A DNA stretch of 64,000 nucleotides. It comes from Stenotrophomonas sp. 364 (GTDB lineage: Bacteria > Pseudomonadota > Gammaproteobacteria > Xanthomonadales > Xanthomonadaceae). A model generated the notes under the pieces. It saw nothing but the letters and a program-made list of their open reading frames with translations. It ran no database searches and was not told where the DNA came from. The position numbers and the translations under genes were made by a program. Positions 17,545 through 24,776 of this stretch are shown piece after piece. The DNA lies in assembly GCF_009832905.1 (NCBI RefSeq), contig NZ_CP047135.1:1838001-1902000 (forward strand), in the 5' to 3' direction. How positions within the stretch are numbered: the stretch's first letter is position 1; the number at the start of each line of letters is the position of its first letter.

Positions 17545-17952
17545 TCAGCGACCCATGGTCAAGGTGGCCAGCGCCAGTTCCTTGGCGGTGGTCAGCATTT
17601 CCACGCCGGCCTGGTAATTGCGCGAGGTGGAGATGAGATTGACCATCTGCGCGACCGGGTCGACGTCGGGCTGGTAGATGTAGCCATCGCCATCGGCGAG
17701 GGGGTGGCCGGGCTCGTAGCGCTTGATCGGCGCGGCGTCGCTCTGGCTGATTTCCTTGACCTGGACGGTGGTGATGTTGGGGTCGGTGCGGCTGGTGACC
17801 GACTGGAAGATGGGTTCGAGCGGCTTGTAGACGGTCTCGGCCGAGCCGGTCACGGTGTCGGCGTTGGAGAGGTTGGAGGCGATGGTGCTCATGCGCACGG
17901 ACTGGGCCTGGAGGGCAGAGCCGGCGATGTCGAAAATGGGGAGGTTGCTCAT
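17545..17952 (-). CDS. flgC: Flagellar proximal rod protein FlgC
   Basis: The 135-residue rod protein starts MSNLPIFDIAGSALQAQSVR and carries TIASNLSNADTVTG near residue 22. The C-terminus has VNLISTSRNYQAGVEMLTTA, the usual FlgC helix. Length is normal. It lies three bases after the flgB stop codon, so the pair is probably coupled. Confidence 0.97.
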   Translation of the reverse strand: MSNLPIFDIAGSALQAQSVRMSTIASNLSNADTVTGSAETVYKPLEPIFQSVTSRTDPNITTVQVKEISQSDAAPIKRYEPGHPLADGDGYIYQPDVDPVAQMVNLISTSRNYQAGVEMLTTAKELALATLTMGR

Positions 17953-17955
17953 GGC

Positions 17956-18351
17956 TTATTGGCCTGTGATGGCGGTGAGCATGGAGCGCACCTTGGATTC
18001 GACGAAGCTGAGCGAGGCGCGGTATTCGAGCGCGGCGCGGCCGTAGGCGGCCCGTTCGGCGTCGGGGTCGACGGTGTTGCCGTCGATGCTGGGCTGAACG
18101 CCTTCCTTGGCAATCTGGAAGGGGTTGAGGCCGCCGCCGATGGCGTAATGCTGTTCGTTGGTGGTTTTCATGAGGCCGTTGCTGTCCAGGCCCTGGGCAT
18201 TGCGCAGGGCGGCATCGAAGTCGAGGTCCTGCGCCTTGTACCCGGGGGTGTCGGCATTGCTCAGGTTGCTGGCGATGAGCTTCATCCGCTGCTCGCGCAA
18301 CGGCATGGCCTGGGCATGGACCCCCAGATAGTCGGAAATCAGATTGGGCAT
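17956..18351 (-). CDS. flgB: Flagellar proximal rod protein FlgB
   Basis: The 131-residue rod protein has the rod signature IASNLSNADTPGYKAQDLDF (about 27-46). It is the first gene of the flgBCDEF transcript. A near-perfect sigma-54 promoter lies 33-48 bases upstream (18384-18399), so expression should need RpoN with a flagellar activator such as FleQ, which is not in this window. Confidence 0.96.
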   Translation of the reverse strand: MPNLISDYLGVHAQAMPLREQRMKLIASNLSNADTPGYKAQDLDFDAALRNAQGLDSNGLMKTTNEQHYAIGGGLNPFQIAKEGVQPSIDGNTVDPDAERAAYGRAALEYRASLSFVESKVRSMLTAITGQ

Positions 18352-18383
18352 GGCGCGCTCCCACGGGACGATGGGGGGAGCGG

Positions 18384-18399
18384 TGCAAGGGCTGTGCCA
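18384..18399 (-). promoter_or_regulatory. Sigma-54 (RpoN) promoter of flgBCDEF
   Basis: Minus-strand TGGCACAGCCCTTGCA matches both the -24 and -12 boxes with GG-N10-GC. The start is expected near 18372, about 20 bases before flgB. Confidence 0.88.
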
Positions 18400-18443
18400 G
18401 TGGGTGGGCGGTGACGGAGGCGGCGCTAGTCATTCCCGCGCGC

Positions 18444-18552
18444 GGCGAGAGGCGGTAGACCCTGCCGGGACACGCCGTAAATCCATCCCTGGAGGCTCGT
18501 GGGCGCCATCCATGGCGCCCAACGGTCCCGGCAGGGTCTACCGCCTCTCGCC
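18444..18552 (+). repeat. Dispersed palindromic element, copy B (perfect 28-bp arms)
   Basis: Arms at 18444-18471 and 18525-18552 are perfectly complementary over 28 bases. The 53-base loop between them holds the conserved core, including the inner palindrome GGGCGCCATCCATGGCGCCC. The arms contain GGTAGACCCTGCC and share no sequence with the arms of the other copies beyond the terminal GGGAC/GTCCC. Confidence 0.85.
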
Positions 18553-18649
18553 CGGACAGGTCTGCATCGTCGGACGGAAATGCCACAGCCGGCTTCGGGA
18601 GGAGGGGTTGTGCCGGCCGCTGGCCGGCAACGCCTGCGACGCAGGCGAC

Positions 18650-18672
18650 GTAGAGCCGGGCTCTGCCCGGCT
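18650..18672 (+). repeat. SMAG/GTAG REP unit
   Basis: Single 23-base unit starting GTAGAGCCGGGC and ending CCCGGCT. Confidence 0.8.
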
Positions 18673-18691
18673 GCGGGACCCTGACGCCCAC

Positions 18692-18715
18692 AAAAAAGCC
18701 CAGCAGGGGCTGGGC
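18692..18715 (-). terminator. Rho-independent terminator downstream of cheV
   Basis: On the minus strand GCCCAGC and GCTGGGC form a 7-bp stem with loop CCCT followed by six T. It is the first such signal after the cheV stop at 18996. A transcript reaching it would carry palindrome copy C and a SMAG unit in its 3' UTR. Confidence 0.75.
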
Positions 18716-18770
18716 GTGATGATGAATCGATGCCGCGTTGTGCCGGCGAAGGGAATGCAGCGGCGCCGAG

Positions 18771-18793
18771 GTAGAGCCGAGCGTTGCTCGGCT
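18771..18793 (+). repeat. SMAG/GTAG REP unit, variant stem
   Basis: Unit starts GTAGAGCCGAGC with loop GTT and ends GCTCGGCT; the stem differs from the unit at 18650. Confidence 0.75.
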
Positions 18794-18839
18794 GCTTCAC
18801 CTCAGCCCCAATAGACAAGCGGGCGCCGACCCACCGTAA

Positions 18840-18950
18840 GCAGGCCGGGGCGGATGGGGTTGCGGGACCGTTGGGCGCCATGGATGGCGCTCACGAGCCC
18901 CCAGGGATGGGTTCACGGCGTGTCCCGCAACCCCATCCGCCCCGGCCTGC
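18840..18950 (-). repeat. Dispersed palindromic element, copy C (perfect 29-bp arms)
   Basis: Arms at 18840-18868 and 18922-18950 pair perfectly over 29 bases. The core lies in the opposite orientation to copy B and reads, on the minus strand, ACACGCCGTGAACCCATCCC and then TGGGGGCTCGTG, GCGCCATCCATGGCGCCC and AACGG. Arm sequence (GGCCGGGGCGGATGGGG type) is unique to this copy. The 18352-18995 gap holds copies B and C, two SMAG units, a terminator and the flgB promoter, but no gene. Confidence 0.85.
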
Positions 18951-18995
18951 CCACGGAAACGTGGCCGCCGCTTTTCGGGTGCAACCGCCCCGCGA

Positions 18996-19946
18996 TCAAG
19001 CCGCCATCGCCACCTTGCGCAAACGATCCAGCACGAAATCGGCCAGTTCGTGCGGGGAATACTTGGCCACGAACGCGTTGGCGCCGACCCGCTCGACCAT
19101 TGCGTTGTTGAATACGCCCGACAGCGAGGTGTGCAGCAGCACATACAGCCCGGCCAGGCCGGGGTGGCGACGGATTTCCGTCGTCAGCGTGTAGCCATCC
19201 ATCGCCGGCATCTCGATGTCCGAGATCACCATCGCGTAGCGCTCGGCCGGGTTCTCGCCCGAGGCGTGGATCTGGATCAGGTGGTCCAGCGCCTGCTTGC
19301 CATCGGAGAGCAGCGTCGCGCCTACCCCCAGCTGGTCCAGCACGCTGCGGATCTGCTGGCGCGCCACCCGCGAATCGTCCACCACCAGCACCTGCAACTG
19401 CGGGCCGTGGGAGGGCAGCGACTGCGCCAGCGACGGGTCCAGCACCGCTTCGCCACGCACCTGGGCGATGTCGGCCAGCACGCTTTCCACGTCGATCACC
19501 TGGATCAGCTCGCCCTGGAACCGCGTGACCGCGGTCAGATAGCTCGACTCGGCGCCCAGTTCCGGCGGCGGGTGGATGTCTTCCACCGCGATGTTGACGA
19601 TCCGTTCCACCCCGCTGACCAGGAAGCCCTGGATCGACCGGTTGAACTCGGTCACCACCAGGTAGCCCGGGGCCTTGTCCGCGTCCGGTTCCCGTTCGGG
19701 GTGGCCGATGGCCAGGCCCAGGTCCAGCACCGGTACCGAGCGGCCGCGTACATCGGCCACGCCGGCGAACTGGCTGGGCAGCCCGGGTACCTGGAACAGG
19801 TCCGGACGGCGCAGGACTTCCTGCACCTTGAACACATTCACGCCAAAAAGCTGGCGTCCGCCGAGCCGGAACAGCAGCAGGGCCAGACGATTGTGGCCGG
19901 CCAGGCGCGTACGCTGGTCGATGCGGTTGAGCAGGTCATGTGACAT
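18996..19946 (-). CDS. cheV: Chemotaxis adaptor/response regulator CheV
   Basis: The 316-residue cytoplasmic protein couples receptors to CheA and adjusts signalling through a phosphorylated receiver. The CheW-like domain is about residues 15-165 (LALLLFRLGGRQLFGVNVFK). The receiver is about 185-310, with VLVVDDSR, the phosphoacceptor Asp in MVISDIEMPAMDG and the conserved Lys in FVAKYSP. The ATG at 19946 matches family members. It has no ribosome site and sits only a few bases from the expected start of a sigma-28 promoter, so the mRNA may be leaderless. Confidence 0.95.
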   Translation of the reverse strand: MSHDLLNRIDQRTRLAGHNRLALLLFRLGGRQLFGVNVFKVQEVLRRPDLFQVPGLPSQFAGVADVRGRSVPVLDLGLAIGHPEREPDADKAPGYLVVTEFNRSIQGFLVSGVERIVNIAVEDIHPPPELGAESSYLTAVTRFQGELIQVIDVESVLADIAQVRGEAVLDPSLAQSLPSHGPQLQVLVVDDSRVARQQIRSVLDQLGVGATLLSDGKQALDHLIQIHASGENPAERYAMVISDIEMPAMDGYTLTTEIRRHPGLAGLYVLLHTSLSGVFNNAMVERVGANAFVAKYSPHELADFVLDRLRKVAMAA

Positions 19947-19953
19947 GGAAGGG

Positions 19954-19980
19954 GTATCGGCGCCAGCGCGGTCGACTTGA
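19954..19980 (-). promoter_or_regulatory. Sigma-28 (FliA) promoter of cheV
   Basis: Minus-strand TCAAG, 14 bases, GCCGATAC. The -10 box ends eight bases before the cheV ATG, placing the start site at or next to the start codon. Confidence 0.8.
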
Positions 19981-20000
19981 GGGTTCGGCAAAACCGCGTC

Positions 20001-20016
20001 CGGCACGCCGCTTGCA
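20001..20016 (+). promoter_or_regulatory. Sigma-54 (RpoN) promoter of flgA
   Basis: Plus-strand CGGCACGCCGCTTGCA has GG (20002-20003), ten bases, GC (20014-20015) and a perfect TTGCA -12 box. It fires away from cheV, 36 bases before the flgA ATG. Confidence 0.8.
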
Positions 20017-20051
20017 GGACGCTGCGCATGTGCCTTGCCCCTGGAGCCGCC

Positions 20052-20702
20052 ATGCGTTGGATCATCCTTGCCCTGCTTGCCGTTGCCGGCGCGCCTGCGT
20101 CCGCCGCCGGTGCCTGGCAGCCGGTGGACAGCATCCGCGCCGCCGCGCTGTCGACCCTTCCGGCCGGTAGTGAAGGCGACACCACCCTCGATTCGGCGTT
20201 GCGCCTGCCCGTCTGCGGGCAGGGCCTGCGCGCCCAGCCCACCGGCACCAGCACTGTAGAGGTCAGTTGCCCCGATGCGGGCGGCTGGCGGCTGTTCGTG
20301 CCGGTCAAGATCCGCCGCAACCAGACCGTGCTCATCCTCAACCGCGGTATCGGGGCTGGAGAAACCATCGCCTTGGCCGATATCACCACTGCCCAGCGTG
20401 ACGTGGCCCGGATTGCCGGTGCGGCGCTGGCCGATCCGGCCGCCGCGGTCGGGCGGGTGGCCCGGCGTACCTTGAGTGCCGGCAGCCTGCTCGCCGCCAA
20501 CGACCTGGTCGCCCAGCGCCTGGTGCGCCGGGGCGACAGCGTGGCGCTGGTCTCGCGCTTTGGCGGGGTGGAAGTCCGCGTGGCCGGGAAGGCGCTGGCC
20601 GATGCCGGTGAAAATGAACGTGTTTCGGTGGAGAATCTGTCCTCACGCAAGGTCGTGCAGGGTACGGTGGCCACCAATGGCGACGTTTTTGTGACGCGCT
20701 GA
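20052..20702 (+). CDS. flgA: Flagellar P-ring chaperone FlgA
   Basis: The 216-residue periplasmic protein helps FlgI assemble into the P ring. Residues 1-19 are a signal peptide (MRWIILALLAVAGAPASAA). The SAF-type domain follows, with VPVKIRRNQTVLILNRGIGA and the C-terminal VSVENLSSRKVVQGTV. A GGAG ribosome site lies just before the ATG. It opens the flgA-flgM-flgN group under a sigma-54 promoter; flgM also has its own sigma-28 promoter. Confidence 0.93.
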   Translation: MRWIILALLAVAGAPASAAGAWQPVDSIRAAALSTLPAGSEGDTTLDSALRLPVCGQGLRAQPTGTSTVEVSCPDAGGWRLFVPVKIRRNQTVLILNRGIGAGETIALADITTAQRDVARIAGAALADPAAAVGRVARRTLSAGSLLAANDLVAQRLVRRGDSVALVSRFGGVEVRVAGKALADAGENERVSVENLSSRKVVQGTVATNGDVFVTR

Positions 20703-20753
20703 GCACAATGCTGAACCTGCGGCGGAATTCGTCAAAAAAACCGCAGAACCCCC

Positions 20754-20780
20754 TAAAGATGGCGGTCCCCATGCCGTTAT
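20754..20780 (+). promoter_or_regulatory. Sigma-28 (FliA) promoter of flgM
   Basis: TAAAG, 14 bases, GCCGTTAT, identical in both boxes and spacing to the flagellin promoter. The start is expected near 20787, 25 bases before flgM. With read-through from flgA, flgM would be transcribed both early and late. Confidence 0.88.
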
Positions 20781-20811
20781 CCCTTGTGAACCGCATTCCC
20801 AGGACAACTTC

Positions 20812-21114
20812 ATGAGCCAGAAAATCGACGGCAACCTGCAGGCCACCGCCCATCTGCGCAGCGTCGCGCTTGGCAGCAAGCCGGCAGCCAGCACCGATGC
20901 CCCGACCCGTCCGGTCGAGGCTGCCGACAGCCTGCGCCTGACCGGCGAGGCCACCAGCCTGCAGGCCATGCAGCGCGAACTGAGCACCGCCCCGGCCATC
21001 GATGCCGGCCGCGTGCAGGCCGTGCGCGAGTCGCTGCAGAACGGCACTTACAAGATCAACCCCGATGCCATTGCCTCGCGCATGCTCGAGCTGGACCAGC
21101 AGCTGCAGGGATGA
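20812..21114 (+). CDS. flgM: Anti-sigma-28 factor FlgM
   Basis: The 100-residue protein binds FliA and blocks late gene expression until it is exported through the finished hook. The N-terminus is polar and probably disordered. The C-terminal half (about 55-100, IDAGRVQAVRESLQNGTYKI ... RMLELDQQL) is the FliA-binding region. It overlaps flgN by four bases (ATGA at 21111) and lies behind its own sigma-28 promoter, so FliA feeds back on its inhibitor. Confidence 0.94.
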   Translation: MSQKIDGNLQATAHLRSVALGSKPAASTDAPTRPVEAADSLRLTGEATSLQAMQRELSTAPAIDAGRVQAVRESLQNGTYKINPDAIASRMLELDQQLQG

Positions 21115-21449
21115 ACCTGGCGATGAGCGAGCCATTGCAGCGCCTCAGCGATGCCTTGGACGTCGAACGCCAGGCATTGGTGGAGCATGACGTGCAGGCG
21201 TTGATCCGCGCCACCGGGGCCAAGCTCGACGCGCTGCGTGCGCTGGAGACCACGCTGCCGGTCGGGCAGGGCGAACGCCTGCAGGAACTGGCCGAGCGCA
21301 ACCGCGCCAACGGCGTATTGCTCTCGCGCCGCCGCCGCGAGGTCAACTGGGCGTTGCGCCAGCTGGGCCGCAGCGAAGCCTCCTCGGCATACGACGCCAA
21401 GGGCCAGGCCAACATCCTGCATACGCGGCGGCCGCTGGCCGTCGCCTGA
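21111..21449 (+). CDS. flgN: Flagellar export chaperone FlgN
   Basis: The 112-residue helical protein chaperones FlgK and FlgL to the export gate. It has an extended coiled-coil with EPLQRLSDALDVERQALVEH near the N-terminus and GVLLSRRRREVNWALRQLG near the C-terminus, as in FlgN. Its start overlaps the flgM stop. An in-frame ATG at 21123 is a possible alternative start. It is the last gene of the flgA-flgM-flgN group. Confidence 0.88.
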   Translation: MNLAMSEPLQRLSDALDVERQALVEHDVQALIRATGAKLDALRALETTLPVGQGERLQELAERNRANGVLLSRRRREVNWALRQLGRSEASSAYDAKGQANILHTRRPLAVA

Positions 21450-21537
21450 TCCGGCCCCCACACGGGCCGCTGTGCGTGCACGGGCTGCCGTCACGCGGGT
21501 CAACGCGTATATTGGGCGCCTGTTTAGACTGCCCGAT

Positions 21538-22767
21538 GTGACCGTGACCGCTTCTTCCAACCTTGTCACCGCACCGCTGCCGCCGCAGCCGGTCCTGCTT
21601 GCCCTGTTCGAGCGGGTCAACGAAGGCATGCTGTTGTTCCGCGAGGATGGCAGCGTGGCGCTGGCCAATGCCGCGGTCAGCGAAATGCTCGGCCATGCCG
21701 AAGACGCCGCCGGCCTGGGCGCCGCGCAATGGCTGCGCCAGCTGCTGCCCCCGGACGCGCTGGAGCATGCCCGCCAGCACGGCCACTGGAACGGCAGCCT
21801 GCCGGTGGGCGAGCGCATGGTCATCGCCCACGTTTACCAGCACGAAGATGCGGGTCAGCGCCACTATCTGGCACTGTTCCGCCGCATCGAAGGCCAGGAA
21901 GACTACGAACGCGAACTGCAGCAGCGCCACGCCGAACTGCGCCAGGCCTACCTGCGCCTCAATGGCACCCAGGAAAAGCTGCTGCAGTCGGAGAAGATGG
22001 CCTCCATCGGCCAGCTGGCGGCCGGCGTGGCGCACGAGATCAACAACCCGATCGGTTACGTGCACTCCAACCTGGGCAGCCTGCAGGAATACCTGCGCAG
22101 CCTGTTCACCGTGATCGAAGCCTACGAGCGCGCCCTGCGTGCGCCGGACCCGAAGGCGCTGATCCCGGAAATCGACGACATCCGCACCCGTTTCGATATC
22201 GACTTCATCAGCCGCGACCTGCCGCAGCTGATGGCCGAGTCGCGCGAGGGCATCGAGCGGGTGACCCGGATCGTGCGCGACCTGAAGGATTTCTCGTATT
22301 CCGGCCGCGATGAATCCTGGAAACTGGTCGACCTGCACGCCGGGCTCGAGTCCACCATCAACATCATCTGGAACGAGCTCAAGTACAAGGTGACCCTGCA
22401 GCGCGAATTCGGCCAGTTGCCGCTGGTGGAATGCCTGCCGTCCGAGCTCAACCAGGTATACATGAACCTGCTGCTCAACGCCGGCCATGCGATCGCCGAT
22501 CGCGGCACGATCACCGTGCGCACCGGGGTGGACGGCGACCATGTGTGGGTGGAATTCGAAGACACCGGCGGCGGCATCTCGCCAGACCTGCGCCAGCGCA
22601 TCTTCGACCCGTTCTTCACCACCAAGCCGGTCGGCAGCGGTACCGGACTGGGCCTGTCGATCTCCTACAGCATCGTCAACAAGCACCACGGCCGCATCGA
22701 CCTGGACAGCACCCCCGGCGTCGGCTCCAGGTTCCGCCTGGTCCTGCCGATCAAGCAGCCGCGCTGA
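21538..22767 (+). CDS. Soluble PAS sensor histidine kinase
   Basis: The 409-residue kinase has no membrane segment. A PAS domain (about 22-125) is followed by a coiled coil, the phosphorylation box LAAGVAHEINNPIGYVHSNL (about 158-177), and an HATPase domain with NQVYMNLLLNAGHAI, FEDTGGGI and GTGLGLSI. The GTG at 21538 is chosen because it removes a low-quality upstream extension; GTG 21544 is possible. It follows flgN by 88 bases on the same strand. A role in motility control is inferred from position only; its partner regulator is unknown. Confidence 0.88.
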   Translation: MTVTASSNLVTAPLPPQPVLLALFERVNEGMLLFREDGSVALANAAVSEMLGHAEDAAGLGAAQWLRQLLPPDALEHARQHGHWNGSLPVGERMVIAHVYQHEDAGQRHYLALFRRIEGQEDYERELQQRHAELRQAYLRLNGTQEKLLQSEKMASIGQLAAGVAHEINNPIGYVHSNLGSLQEYLRSLFTVIEAYERALRAPDPKALIPEIDDIRTRFDIDFISRDLPQLMAESREGIERVTRIVRDLKDFSYSGRDESWKLVDLHAGLESTINIIWNELKYKVTLQREFGQLPLVECLPSELNQVYMNLLLNAGHAIADRGTITVRTGVDGDHVWVEFEDTGGGISPDLRQRIFDPFFTTKPVGSGTGLGLSISYSIVNKHHGRIDLDSTPGVGSRFRLVLPIKQPR

Positions 22768-22780
22768 CCCACCCCGCCGC

Positions 22781-22967
22781 GTAGAGCCGGGCTCTGCCCG
22801 GCTGCCGACGCACGAGCCGACCGTTGGTCGGCTACCGACGCACCCCACCGGGGGTAGAGCCGACCGTTGGTCGGCTACCGCCGCACCCCACCGGGGGTAG
22901 AGCCGACCGTTGGTCGGCTGCATCGCGCGGGGGCGTCCTGAAGCAGCCGACCAACGGTCGGCTCTAC
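22781..22967 (+). repeat. Cluster of SMAG/GTAG REP units
   Basis: Units lie at 22781-22803 (CCGGGC stem), 22813-22832 (CCGACC stem, GTA missing), 22854-22876, 22897-22919 (both CCGACC) and, inverted, 22945-22967. The three direct CCGACC units share the flank ACCGNCGCACCCCACCGGGG, so local duplication is likely. The cluster fills the gap between two convergent signalling genes. Confidence 0.85.
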
Positions 22968-23016
22968 CTCGATGAGGGGCGTCCTCGGTCGTCGTCCGGC
23001 GCGATGCTTGGCGCCC

Positions 23017-24774
23017 TCAGTCGTCGTCCGCCGCCGGCAGCGCGACCGGCGGCGCCGTGTTGGCCCGCCGCTGCTCCTCGTGCGTACGGAACGCCTGGTG
23101 GATGTGCTTGCGCAGCTCGTCGTCGTTCCACGGCTTGGTCAGGAACCGGTAGATCGCGCCGCGGTTGATCGCGTCGGTCACTGTGTTCAAGTCGGTGTAG
23201 CCCGACAGCACCAGCCGGATCGTGTCCGGGTACAGCATTTTCACCCGGCCCAGGAACTCGGTGCCGCTCATGTCGCTCATGCGCTGGTCGGACAGGATCA
23301 CCTGCACGTCGTTGATCGCCAGCAGGTCGAACGCATCGCGCACGTTGCCCGCCGCCAGGATGCGGTAGCCATCGCGACGGAACAGCCGCACCAGCGAGCG
23401 CAGCACGTTCTCCTCGTCGTCCAGCAACAGCAGCGTGCGGTCGGGGCGGGTCTCGGCGAACGCTTCCGGGCGCAGGTAGCGGCGGCGCAGGGTCATGCCG
23501 GCCGCATCGGCCGACATCGGCTCGCCGAACAGGTAGCCCTGGAACACGTCGCAGTCGTTGCGGCGCAGGAAGCCCAGCTGTGCTTGCGATTCCACCCCGT
23601 TGGCAATCACCGTCATGCCCAGCTGGTGGCCCATGGCGATGATGGCGCGCGCGATCGCGGCCTCTCGGTTGCCGGCCGGCGCGCTCTTGATGAAGCTGCG
23701 GTCGATCTTCAGCTTGTCCACCGGGTAGCGCACCAGCGCGCTCAGGCTGGAGTCGCCGGTGCCGAAGTTGTCCAGGCTCAGGCTGATCCCTTCGTTGCGC
23801 AGGTTGACCAGGGTTTCGTGCACGAAATTGACGTTGTTGGTCAGCGCGCTTTCGTTGATCTCCAGGGTCAGCATCTGCGCCGGCACGCCAGCGGCCTGCA
23901 TCACCGACATCACCTCGGCGAAGAAATTCGGACGCAGCAGCTGCAGGGTGGAGACGTTGACGGCGATGGTGAAATCATCGAAGCCTTGGTCGCGCCACAG
24001 CTTGGCCTGCTTGAGCGCGCCTTCCAGCACCCACGTGCCGATCTGCACGATGATGCCCAGCCGTTCGGCGGTGCGCATGAAGCGCTCCGGCACCAGCATG
24101 CCCAGCGTGGGCGACTGCCAGCGCAGCAGGGCCTCCATGCCCACCACGTGGCCGTCGCGCGCACTTACCAGCGGCTGGTAGCGCAGCTTCAATTCGCCAT
24201 TGGGGATGGCGTCCACGATCTGGCGCGCGATGATGCTTTCGCTGTGCGCACTGGAGGGCGTGTCCACCGCATGGATGCGCACCGCATTGCCGCCTTCGCG
24301 GGCGGCCTGGTGCAGGGCGTCTTCGGCGTGGTCCAGCAGGCGCGAGGTGCCGGTGGCATGTTCCGGGCACAGGCTGACGCCCAGCTTGCCGGTCATGAAC
24401 AGCGTGTACGGCAGCACCGACAACGGCAGCTCCAGCTGCTGGCGGATTTCCTCGGCCAGGTCTTCAGGCAGCGGTACGCCGGCGCTGCGCGGCACCGCGA
24501 TCAGGAACTCGTCGCTGCCATGCCGCCACAGCTTGCCGCAGCCCCTCAGGTGGTGCTGCAGGCGCTGGGCCACCAATACCAGCGCCTGGTCGCCGACTTC
24601 GGCACTCATGTTCTCGTTGACCGACGCGAAATGGTCGATGTCCACGTGCATCAGCATCAGCGGCGTGCCACCGGAGGCGGCCTCGGTGACCATCGCCTGC
24701 AGCTCGGGGTTGCCCGCGCCCAGGCGCGGTGGCGCGTCCTCGATGCTGACCAGGGGCAGGGAAGGGTTCCACAT
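23017..24774 (-). CDS. GGDEF-EAL-receiver protein with altered catalytic motifs
   Basis: The 585-residue protein has a GGDEF-like domain (about 35-170), an EAL domain (about 180-425) and a C-terminal receiver (about 446-565; Asp496, Lys547). The GGDEF site reads HGSDEF (85-90). The EAL domain keeps EALLRW (214), NVS, ESA, KID and the late Gln, but the usual DDFGTG is DNFGTG (335-340) and the usual AEGVE is ANGVE (391-395). Those two changes hit metal-binding and general-base positions, so it is probably a c-di-GMP sensor or scaffold rather than a phosphodiesterase. It starts two bases after the upstream kinase. Confidence 0.88.
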   Translation of the reverse strand: MWNPSLPLVSIEDAPPRLGAGNPELQAMVTEAASGGTPLMLMHVDIDHFASVNENMSAEVGDQALVLVAQRLQHHLRGCGKLWRHGSDEFLIAVPRSAGVPLPEDLAEEIRQQLELPLSVLPYTLFMTGKLGVSLCPEHATGTSRLLDHAEDALHQAAREGGNAVRIHAVDTPSSAHSESIIARQIVDAIPNGELKLRYQPLVSARDGHVVGMEALLRWQSPTLGMLVPERFMRTAERLGIIVQIGTWVLEGALKQAKLWRDQGFDDFTIAVNVSTLQLLRPNFFAEVMSVMQAAGVPAQMLTLEINESALTNNVNFVHETLVNLRNEGISLSLDNFGTGDSSLSALVRYPVDKLKIDRSFIKSAPAGNREAAIARAIIAMGHQLGMTVIANGVESQAQLGFLRRNDCDVFQGYLFGEPMSADAAGMTLRRRYLRPEAFAETRPDRTLLLLDDEENVLRSLVRLFRRDGYRILAAGNVRDAFDLLAINDVQVILSDQRMSDMSGTEFLGRVKMLYPDTIRLVLSGYTDLNTVTDAINRGAIYRFLTKPWNDDELRKHIHQAFRTHEEQRRANTAPPVALPAADDD

Positions 24775-24776
24775 GT

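Noticed and set aside
18444..18950. Palindromes considered as integron attC or phage attachment sites
   Set aside because: No integrase, no gene cassettes and no attC R/L core sites; the pairing arms differ in each copy.
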